35,970 bases of DNA. Source: Coleofasciculus sp. LEGE 07092. Its GTDB lineage: Bacteria > Cyanobacteriota > Cyanobacteriia > Cyanobacteriales > Coleofasciculaceae. The notes beneath the pieces are model-generated. The model was not told where the DNA came from. It saw nothing but the letters and a program-made list of their open reading frames with translations, and ran no database searches. Numbering within the stretch: the stretch's first letter is position 1; the number at the start of each line of letters is the position of its first letter. Of the stretch, positions 1 to 7,200 are shown piece after piece. Position numbers and translations under genes: made by a program. The DNA is taken from contig NZ_JADEWY010000066.1 in NCBI RefSeq assembly GCF_015207375.1, forward strand, positions 1-35,970, read 5' to 3'.

Positions 1-47
1 CCTCTCCCCCAACCCCTCTCCTTGCAGGAGAGGGGTTGGGGGAGAGG
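1..47. repeat. Palindromic interspersed repeat inside folC
   Basis: Near-perfect inverted repeat: CCTCTCCCCCAACCCCTCTCC (given here as positions 1-21) pairs with GGAGAGGGGTTGGGGGAGAGG at 27-47 around a short centre. The arms are 21 bases each. Repeats of this type are scattered through many cyanobacterial genomes and can be translated as PPTPLLQGEG-like peptides. Here it sits in the reading frame of folC. Confidence 0.85.
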
Positions 48-717
48 TTAACTGAACAGTATTGGGTTCTACCCAAACCACAGGACAATTGAGCTGTTCG
101 ATACGAGATTGGACGACGGCTTTGGCTTCGGGGGGAAGGGGAGCAATAATTGCAGGGCAGTTGGGTTTGAGGATACCGGCTTTTTCGGTAGCGATTTGGG
201 CTAGGGTGGAACCCAGGACTTGCCAGTGTTCGCGGCTGATGGAGGTGATAATAGTTGCGAGGGGGCGATCGCAAACGTTGGTAGCATCGAGTCGTCCTCC
301 TAATCCCACTTCTATTACGGCAATATCTACTTGTTGCTGGGCAAAGTATAACCAAGCGGCGGCGGTGATCACTTCAAACTGGGTAGGAGAATCCTCGCAG
401 TTGTCGGGAATGGCGGCTTGAATTTGCAGGAGGAGTTGGGTTAGGGCTTCGGGGGGAATGGGTTTTTGGTTGATACAGATGCGTTCTGTCCAATCGATGA
501 GATGGGGAGAGGTGTAGCGTCCAACCTGATAGCCTGCTTCGGTGAGAATTGAGGAGAGGTAGGCGCAGACGGAACCTTTGCCGTTGGTGCCGGCGACGTG
601 AATGATGGGAATGTGGTGGTGGGGGTTGCCTAAGTCGGACAGGAGTCGTTGAATGCGGTTGAGTCCGAGATGGACGCCGAAGCGTTGGTAGGGTTTGAGG
701 AGAGAGTCGATAGTCAT
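1..717 (-). CDS. folC: FolC, folylpolyglutamate/dihydrofolate synthase (5' part, cut by window edge)
   Basis: ATP-dependent ligase that adds glutamate to folates and, in bifunctional forms, makes dihydrofolate from dihydropteroate. The first 239 codons are visible, from the ATG at 717; the 3' part lies beyond the window start. The P-loop HVAGTNGKGS is at residues 40-49, the folate-binding YTSPHL at 68-73, and the family signature EVGLGGRLDATN at 136-147. These three together make the call secure. The family is normally about 420-450 residues, so roughly half is missing. Residues 224-239 (TSPPTPLLQGEGLGER) are translated from a palindromic repeat at 1-47 that stays in frame to the window edge. 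Whether the frame recovers beyond it cannot be seen, so the gene may be intact with an insert or interrupted. The region ahead of the ATG shows no strong ribosome binding site. Confidence 0.9.
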   Translation of the reverse strand, partial: MTIDSLLKPYQRFGVHLGLNRIQRLLSDLGNPHHHIPIIHVAGTNGKGSVCAYLSSILTEAGYQVGRYTSPHLIDWTERICINQKPIPPEALTQLLLQIQAAIPDNCEDSPTQFEVITAAAWLYFAQQQVDIAVIEVGLGGRLDATNVCDRPLATIITSISREHWQVLGSTLAQIATEKAGILKPNCPAIIAPLPPEAKAVVQSRIEQLNCPVVWVEPNTVQLTSPPTPLLQGEGLGER

Positions 718-749
718 GGTAGATAATTTCACATCTTTTACCATTTGCA

Positions 750-822
750 GGGCAGGCGGGACGCCCATCCCACAATCCACACTATAGAGATTTTTCTTGT
801 GGGGTAGGCATCTTGCCTGCCC
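750..822. repeat. Imperfect 26-base inverted repeat between folC and the pseudopilin gene
   Basis: Positions 750-775 pair with 797-822 at 21 of 26 positions, enclosing a 21-base loop. The arms begin GGGCAGGC and end in CCCACAA. Without a clear T-run it is more likely an interspersed repeat than a classic terminator, although a transcript of the pseudopilin gene would fold here just after its stop. Confidence 0.7.
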
Positions 823-858
823 GGAGTTCAAACTCCTGTCTTCTAACTCCTATCTCCT

Positions 859-1455
859 CTAATAACAATACTTCTTATTGCTATTGGGTTTAGGATGTTC
901 TTGACCTGTTCGCATAGCTCCTATCAGAGTAGAGATATAAATACAGCGTTTGGTTTTACTATCGTTGTTGCTAATTAGGGTAATTTGACCCAGTTGTCCG
1001 TTGGTGTTGCCTTTATCGTTAAACTGGACGCGCCAAGGACCTGTTAGGGTTTTTCTGCCTGGACTGTCTAGTGTGGTTTCGTATGCGCCCTTCTTGTTTT
1101 TCTCTTTATCAATGCGGATAGTTTGACCGAGGTTCTGCCATTGAACGCCTGATGGAATAAAGTTTATTGAATCAGCGGGATGAACAGACCACTGCACTAC
1201 ACCATTAACCTCTTGAAAGCTGGCTTGCCAGGTTATTTTATCGCGCATGGCGTTGCTTTTGGCTTCTTGCATGGCTCGGTAAACTTGGTTTTGAGCTGTA
1301 TTGAGGCGTTGATGGTTGATAAAGGCAAGTCCTTGGGGTGCTGCGATCGCACTTAAAATACTTACTATTGCTACTACTATTATTTGTTCGAGTAGTGTGT
1401 ATCCTGCGGTTGAGTGGGGGGCAGTTTTGCGAATGGGTTGACTATTTCGGAGCAT
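859..1455 (-). CDS. GspH/FimT-type pseudopilin
   Basis: Predicted minor pseudopilin of 198 residues. After a 17-residue basic leader comes the prepilin peptidase site G18|Y19, then YTLLE with Glu23 at mature position 5, and a hydrophobic helix to about residue 40. The helix SILSAIAAP followed by residues resembling INHQRLNTAQNQVYRAMQEA is typical of GspH/FimT proteins. The first mature residue is Tyr rather than the usual Phe, which the peptidase family tolerates. The C-terminal third is a predicted globular beta domain with two late cysteines. It lies 287 bases downstream of hpsD, behind a terminator, so it probably has its own promoter or is read only by leakage. Its likely role is in the same pseudopilus as HpsB-D. 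ATG start at 1455; ribosome binding site weak. Confidence 0.8.
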   Translation of the reverse strand: MLRNSQPIRKTAPHSTAGYTLLEQIIVVAIVSILSAIAAPQGLAFINHQRLNTAQNQVYRAMQEAKSNAMRDKITWQASFQEVNGVVQWSVHPADSINFIPSGVQWQNLGQTIRIDKEKNKKGAYETTLDSPGRKTLTGPWRVQFNDKGNTNGQLGQITLISNNDSKTKRCIYISTLIGAMRTGQEHPKPNSNKKYCY

Positions 1456-1533
1456 CGGAATTTACTCAGATGAGATTAATTCCGATTAAATTGGATTTTT
1501 TGAGTGGAAAATAGGGTAGAATCTGGGAAAAAT

Positions 1534-1565
1534 AAAAACCCTAACGTCTAAAAATCAGGGTTTTT
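1534..1565 (-). terminator. Intrinsic terminator of the hpsABCD operon
   Basis: AAAAACCCT (1534-1542) and AGGGTTTTT (1557-1565) form a 9-base stem around a 14-base loop, with five T residues at the 3' side on the minus strand. It is symmetric, so it could work in both directions, but only minus-strand genes flank it. It lies about 180 bases after the hpsD stop. Confidence 0.65.
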
Positions 1566-1613
1566 GCGGTTATCGGTAATGTGTCGGAGTTGTTATAGCG
1601 GTTCTCACTTACA

Positions 1614-1677
1614 TGAGGTACAGTCCCATTCCCTACTCCCTACTCCCTACTCCCTGCCTTCATTAGGATGTACCTCA
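1614..1677. repeat. Composite repeat: heptamer array between 9-base inverted arms
   Basis: TGAGGTACA (1614-1622) and TGTACCTCA (1669-1677) are perfect inverted arms. Between them CCCTACT is repeated three times in tandem (1631-1651), followed by a partial copy. Heptanucleotide tandem repeats of this kind are known from filamentous cyanobacteria. The two parts together look like a small non-coding mobile or repeat unit. Confidence 0.7.
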
Positions 1678-1742
1678 CCCGATCGAGAAACGCTAGTGGC
1701 TCTAATCAGTTTGTCTTTGAGCGCCACTCAATTGCAAAATTA

Positions 1743-2462
1743 TTACAATGGACAACCTTGTGCTTGTGAGTCGGATGTAGGATCATATTTATCTTGACCG
1801 AGTTGCATTGAGCCAATCAGGGTTTTGACCATGACGCAGCGGGCAGTAGCTGGAATGGGTTGTGTAGCATTATCGGATTGGGGGATGCCAACGGTAACCG
1901 ATAACATCCTATCATTTGTGTCACCAAGCTCTGGTTTTGGATCACCCGCTAGACTTCCTTGAAAATTAAACCTAATTGAGCGAGGATCAGTAAAATTACA
2001 AGTCGTTGAACCTGCAACTTTATTCGCCGTAGTGTCGATATTAGAACAAAGAATAACTTGTCCAGGTTGGATGTCTAGAGTTTGACTTAGGGGTTGCCAA
2101 GGTATATTGGCGGGTAAAGTGCCATCCAGATAGACAGCACTTTTTAAGGATTTATCGCCGTCGGTTTTGAAGCTAACCGTGTAGTCGCGTTTCGTCCGTT
2201 TTGCTTCTCGCTGGGCTTCTTGAATGGCACTGTATACCGCATCGTTAACCTTAGCCACCCGTTGGCGGTTCACAAATGCCAGCCAACCAGGAGCGGCGAT
2301 CGCACTGAGAACTGCTATGATCAGGACTACGACAATGAGTTCTATCAGTGTGAATCCGGCATCCCCTTTAGGGGAGGATTGTTTTGACAGACGTTGATTG
2401 ACTTTGGCTGCTGTATAGTTATGAAATCTTCGTCTAATTTTTAATAAAGCTGGATTACCCAT
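1743..2462 (-). CDS. hpsD: HpsD-like minor pseudopilin (GspH/FimT type)
   Basis: Pseudopilin of 239 residues and last gene of the hpsA-hpsB-hpsC-hpsD operon. A 36-residue leader ends at G36|F37; FTLIE follows with Glu41 at mature position 5, then a helix ending SAIAAPGWLAFVNRQR. This pattern fits the GspH/FimT family. The start at ATG 2462 is preferred because AGGGGAGA lies six bases ahead of it; an in-frame TTG at 2525 would overlap hpsC but has no such site. The gene begins 55 bases after the hpsC stop. The mature domain carries several cysteines that could pair. The role in polysaccharide secretion and gliding comes from the hps locus of Nostoc; the letter D is assigned by operon order and is less certain than the family. 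Confidence 0.75.
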   Translation of the reverse strand: MGNPALLKIRRRFHNYTAAKVNQRLSKQSSPKGDAGFTLIELIVVVLIIAVLSAIAAPGWLAFVNRQRVAKVNDAVYSAIQEAQREAKRTKRDYTVSFKTDGDKSLKSAVYLDGTLPANIPWQPLSQTLDIQPGQVILCSNIDTTANKVAGSTTCNFTDPRSIRFNFQGSLAGDPKPELGDTNDRMLSVTVGIPQSDNATQPIPATARCVMVKTLIGSMQLGQDKYDPTSDSQAQGCPL

Positions 2463-2517
2463 AGTATTCTCCCCTAGAGTAGCTCTGTCATTGCCACAGA
2501 TGAGTCTGGTGAATCGA

Positions 2518-3573
2518 TTATTCAACTCCCAAGAAACCGCGACCTTTCACCCTGATCGTTGCGCTGGGAAAGAAGGTAGAATTCTCATTGTATTGAGCAT
2601 TATCAGGATTGCTCAATCGCATTTGGGCGTTGCCTCTCATGTAGATAAAGGCTTCATTGGTACTGGAATTCACGCAGGCATAGAAGCTATTTATCGGACT
2701 AGAATTAGTGAGCATTCTTTCTTTGGTGCGCTTAGGGTCTTCGGGAGGACTCTTCTCAGATCCCAGCAGAGTCTTGCGGCAATCGACTGGAGTCGGTGTG
2801 TCCTGAGTGCTTTGATCTATATAATCAACAAGTGGCATAACAGGAGTTTCAGTAAAATTATAGGCACCTGATCTCTCCCATGCATTCATCCTTGCTTCAA
2901 TGGGACTAACATCTAGGTCACTAACTTGGGCTTTTAAGTTAAAGATTTGGAAGCCTGGATCGGCTTGACCTTGTACTGTGTCAGTATCAAGTAAATAGTT
3001 AGTCTTGATATTTGGGAAAGTTCCTGTTGTCGGCACTGTTGGATTTTTAATGCCATCTCGTATTTGAAACCGGGCGATGCGAGCTGCCTGAGACCAGGTA
3101 GGATTGTCATCTTGAATCAGGTAATAGGCAACCAGGGAGTAGGGAAACACATCATTACAATCGTTGCTAGCGTCACCGGAGTTACAGAGTTGGCTTTGAT
3201 TGAAATGGAGAGCATCCTTAACCTTCTCCCGTTTCCAGAATACGAGTACAGGAACTCCGCCATCCACTGAGGGAAGTTGATCGGCAATATTTTGATCTCG
3301 AAGTCCGTATCCATCGTAGATATAGAATGCCTGCTCTAAATCTGCCGCAATGTAGTCTAGAGCAGTTTGAATTTCTTGTTCTGAGTTAGCCTTAGCTTGC
3401 TCTTGACGGTCTGTTGATAGAATATTGATGGCAAACCCAAGCAGAGGTCCAATGACTAGTGCTGCCATGATTATTGCCACCAGAAGTTCTATCAGAGTAA
3501 AACCGCCTGCTTTTGGGTTCACCCTAGAAGGTTTAAGTTTTCTTTTTAACAGTAATCTTAGTAGACTATTCAT
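2518..3573 (-). CDS. hpsC: HpsC, PilW/GspJ-like minor pseudopilin
   Basis: Pseudopilin of 351 residues for hormogonium polysaccharide secretion. The leader ends at G24|F25, followed by FTLIELLVAIIMAALVIGPL, with Glu29 at mature position 5. The long mature domain and its N-terminal helix containing EIQTALDYIAADLEQAFYI are typical of PilW/GspJ proteins. ATG at 3573 is preceded by GAGGAAGAGG. It follows hpsB by 29 bases, so the two are co-transcribed. GspJ-like subunits sit in the tip complex of type II secretion pseudopili, which suggests the same place for HpsC. Two cysteine pairs are visible in the mature part. Confidence in the family is high; the symbol rests on order next to hpsA and hpsB. 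Confidence 0.8.
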   Translation of the reverse strand: MNSLLRLLLKRKLKPSRVNPKAGGFTLIELLVAIIMAALVIGPLLGFAINILSTDRQEQAKANSEQEIQTALDYIAADLEQAFYIYDGYGLRDQNIADQLPSVDGGVPVLVFWKREKVKDALHFNQSQLCNSGDASNDCNDVFPYSLVAYYLIQDDNPTWSQAARIARFQIRDGIKNPTVPTTGTFPNIKTNYLLDTDTVQGQADPGFQIFNLKAQVSDLDVSPIEARMNAWERSGAYNFTETPVMPLVDYIDQSTQDTPTPVDCRKTLLGSEKSPPEDPKRTKERMLTNSSPINSFYACVNSSTNEAFIYMRGNAQMRLSNPDNAQYNENSTFFPSATIRVKGRGFLGVE

Positions 3574-3602
3574 TGAGCCTCTTCCTCTTTGCTAATAGCG
3601 TT

Positions 3603-4289
3603 TTAGCAACCGTTGACGCCAGCTTTGGTGCATAAGTCGCTATACTCCGTTTTGTCATTGACCACAATCTGTGTAGTGGTTTCCACGAGGGGTAATTTTA
3701 ATTTGTCTCCTCCCACGACAACACCAAAGCTAGATTGTTTCTGTCCCTCAGGCTTGGGGAATTGTTCACCATCGAAGGCGTATGCCCGATACACTCGTAC
3801 CCCTAAACGATAGCTGCGGTAGCCTCGTTGTACGTCAACAGAGGTGGTGCCATCAGCAGAAATTGCGGCGAAGGTTTGAACAACTAGGTCTTGAGGACTT
3901 TGGGAGGTACATTTACCATCACTATCGAGATCGATGCAGTATAAGTTTGCCGGTGTAGTGCAGTAAGCGTTGTCTTGGGAACAAGTGAAACTTCCCGACG
4001 GTGGGGACACAGCTACGAGTCCATCTGTGGATACGTTAATGTTGTCTTTTACCATCACCGTGGGAGCCTCAATTGCCCCAGAGTTGACCGCATCAACGTA
4101 AGATCGAGCTGCTCGTGTTGCTTGTTCTACCCGCCTTGCCTGAACCCGCGTTGCGACAGCTAAGGTGATGACGGGTGCGAGTCCAATCATTAAGATCGAT
4201 ACCACAATAATCGCGATTAACGACTCTATGATCGTGAAGCCGGACTCCTTCGATTGGGTGGCAGGTTGCGTAGTTTTGGCTTTCATCAT
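3603..4289 (-). CDS. hpsB: HpsB, PilV/GspI-like minor pseudopilin
   Basis: Pseudopilin of 228 residues. The leader ends at G17|F18, then FTIIESLIAIIVVSILMIGLAPVITLAVA, with Glu22 at mature position 5; the ESLIAI stretch is typical of PilV/GspI subunits. The ATG at 4289 overlaps the hpsA stop in an ATGA (4286-4289), so translation is probably coupled to hpsA. Two ATG codons lie in tandem (4289 and 4286); either would give nearly the same leader. The mature domain has six or more cysteines, more than is usual for a small pseudopilin, which suggests disulfides outside the membrane. The role in secretion of the hormogonium polysaccharide follows from the known hps locus. Confidence 0.82.
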   Translation of the reverse strand: MMKAKTTQPATQSKESGFTIIESLIAIIVVSILMIGLAPVITLAVATRVQARRVEQATRAARSYVDAVNSGAIEAPTVMVKDNINVSTDGLVAVSPPSGSFTCSQDNAYCTTPANLYCIDLDSDGKCTSQSPQDLVVQTFAAISADGTTSVDVQRGYRSYRLGVRVYRAYAFDGEQFPKPEGQKQSSFGVVVGGDKLKLPLVETTTQIVVNDKTEYSDLCTKAGVNGC

Positions 4290-7200
4290 GACTCATCTGT
4301 TGTCTTTTCACAGTAGTCGGTTGGGCGTTGAACAGCATTAACGGCAAGTTGTCCTTGGGCAAAGTTGGCATTCCAGGTTCTGGCACATAACAAGCTTTGC
4401 ACCCAGTCATCATCTCGACTGACTTCCCGGAAGAATTCATCAGGGGGACCTGAGGGAGGTGTAGTGAATTGAGCGGCGAATAGGTCAGGTAACTGACTCA
4501 ACAGACCCACATCATAACCCCAGTCACGATTAGGTGCAGCGTAGTAACCAACTGTACCGCCTGTATTATCGGTTCGGGAGAGCAGAGGATAGCCCAAAAG
4601 ACCATCGGTAGGATTTAGAGGCGGATTTAGAGAGGATTGGAAAGGCGCTGTGGCATAACGACTGCGATCAAATTCCAAGAGTGAGCCACTAATACTGGCA
4701 TTTATATTCCTCCAGTTTTCCAGGAAGCGTGGGAAGTTGGGCAGACCCCCATCCGATTCACTAGGACGCATGGGTGTGTTCCCTGATGCTGCTAGCAAGT
4801 TAAAAGTACTTTCATTAGCGGAGGGTAGCCAATTTGTTATGTTGACGATATTGCCCTGAGGGGTGGTACCGTTCCATGAAGGACCTGTGGTTACATGAAC
4901 TTGCAATACGGGAACTAGGAGGGGTTGGTCGGTTGTGCCGGGAGTTAGTGGGTTTTTGTAGTGTAATGGTTGAACTGTGTAACGACGATCTCCAGGTGGA
5001 TCGGCGAACCTGTTAGTTGCGGCGAACCAGAGGGCGTTAGCCTGAGTGTCAGGAAAACCAGCAGTGACCCCATACGGAGTACCACCACTAGGATCGTAAT
5101 GGTTATCAGGAGCGCTGGCACCGCGAAGGTTAATTGAGACATTTTTGTAAGCAGAGTAGCTAACCTGATTAGCCTTGATTCCGATCGCCACTGGAGTATT
5201 CCCATTGGTAGTGTCAAGGAATAGTTGATTTTCTGTCGGTGATCCGGCAATAGGATCGCGCAAGAAGGCTACACGGCGGGCATAACGTTGGTCTTCAGGA
5301 TTTAAAGGAGGTCTGGCTGTCGTACCTGACAATAAAGCAGTCGCTGCAGTGCCAAGCGGAATTTGACTCGCTTTTAGAGAGGGGGTTGCCGCAGTCCCAA
5401 CTACCCAGTCGTTAGGTGTACATTCTGAAACAGGTAACTTCCGGCAGATTTCCATCACATACTCTGGAAAATCTTTCCGTCGTTGGACAGGTGTAACAAA
5501 GTTGTTGAAGTAGGAACTGTCTTCGTTAGTCGCGTTATTAGGAGTTCCAGAGTATGTGGCATCGGTGAAATTGCGACCTGTTCCGAATGCCAAGTTCTTG
5601 CTTGAAAGCCCGTTAGTTACAAAGTTATTGTCAAAGAAGCCATTCTTCTGACGCTTACTAGGAGTAGTCGGATTATAACTAGCCGCCCAACCCTGATTAT
5701 TTCTCAGGTCATAGTCTCCTTCATTGCGGAAACCAAATTGGAAATTATTAGACAGTAGGGTAATGGCATCTGAGATGATGGTTGCAGGTCGCCACTGATC
5801 ACCCGGACTACAGTTAGGTAGTCGGTCATCACCCGGGCGACAAGCAAAATTCTGGTTGGGTGTGGTGCGAGTGTAGAAGTTGTTCCAGTTGGGAGTTAGA
5901 GGTTGGGTAAACTCCTGTTGGGTGTGAATGTTGAACTCACCCTTCGTACCAGTAGCTGGCTGTTGAGCCAGGATATAGGTAGGCAGGTTAGTGGCTAAGA
6001 TTAGTCCCTTCTCAACTTCCCTGAATGTTTGCTGATCCTCACGAGCTAAACTGCTACCCTTAATCAGCATAATGCCATTGGGACGGCGGGTGGGGTCGAG
6101 CCGATAATCCACAGCACTTTCACTGAGTTGTTTAGCTTTTTGCTGTTCTTTTTTGGTGTTGAGTGTTGGGTCAGGAGGAGCACTCAAATCTGGTAAAGCA
6201 TCATCCCGTGTGGCATAAATGATGCCACTGTTAGGCAGCAGGTACTCTTTATTATCTGGGGGTTTAACCGGGGTGCTAGTAATACCAATGGTTTTCCCTT
6301 GTAGCAGATCTAAATCGATCTGAGTCGCTCGAATTTCTAAGGGCTGGCGTTCCGCAAGGCTTAGGTTGTAATATCCAGCCTGTTTAGCTTGCACAAACGG
6401 CTCTATTGCAGGACTAGCTTCTAGTTGAGGAGTAGCTGGATTAGCGTCATCCGCATCAAGGCGTTGCACTTGCCGTGCATCTAGAAAAGCTACTTCCTTA
6501 ATCGCACCATAGGGGATGACTCCAGCAGTTGGTGTAATGGTGCGGTCCAAAATTTGTAAGGCGCAGATTGTCGAGTCAATAGCTGATTGATCTGAAAGCG
6601 TCCGCGCAGTTGGCACTTTTTGCAGTGCTCTTCGCAACGGTTCATTGACAAAACGCCCATTGGGGAAGACCAGATTCGCTTGATACCCCAGTTTCTGTTC
6701 CAGGGTTGTATAGGTTGGATTGATGCCAGGAGGAAACAAGCCCGTTGTGGCATTGGGGGTGAGTCTTCCTACCGTAGCTGAAGTTCGTCCTACCCCATAG
6801 CTGATGCCGTTATTGGACTTGCCAGTGCCAATAGCACCAGAGACATTACCATAAATGTCTCTACTGGGGGGTAAACCTACACTGTTTCTACTGCTGTCGT
6901 AGGTCGTGCTACCTTTGGTGATGCGGTAACTCGGGTCATAGTAGCTGCTGACACAGGCAATGGGTCTTTGCTGCTGATCAGTGCCTTCCGAAGGGTCTTG
7001 GTATTTATCTTGGGCGTAGTGATAAACGGCTGTAGCCCGCATCCGCAGGTCGCCCTTGGCGTACTGAGGGGTATTGGGGTCTATGGTAGGAGTCTGCGCT
7101 GCGGGTAAAGGATTCAGTAAGGCAATTGGGGGAGAACTGGGTGAGGAAGGAGGAGACCCAGGAATATAATTAGGATTAGAATTATCAAACACCGTGGGCT

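Noticed and set aside
374..775. Open frame of 133 codons overlapping folC on the same strand
   Set aside because: Arg-, Ser- and Pro-rich translation typical of a wrong frame; folC has clear motifs in its own frame.
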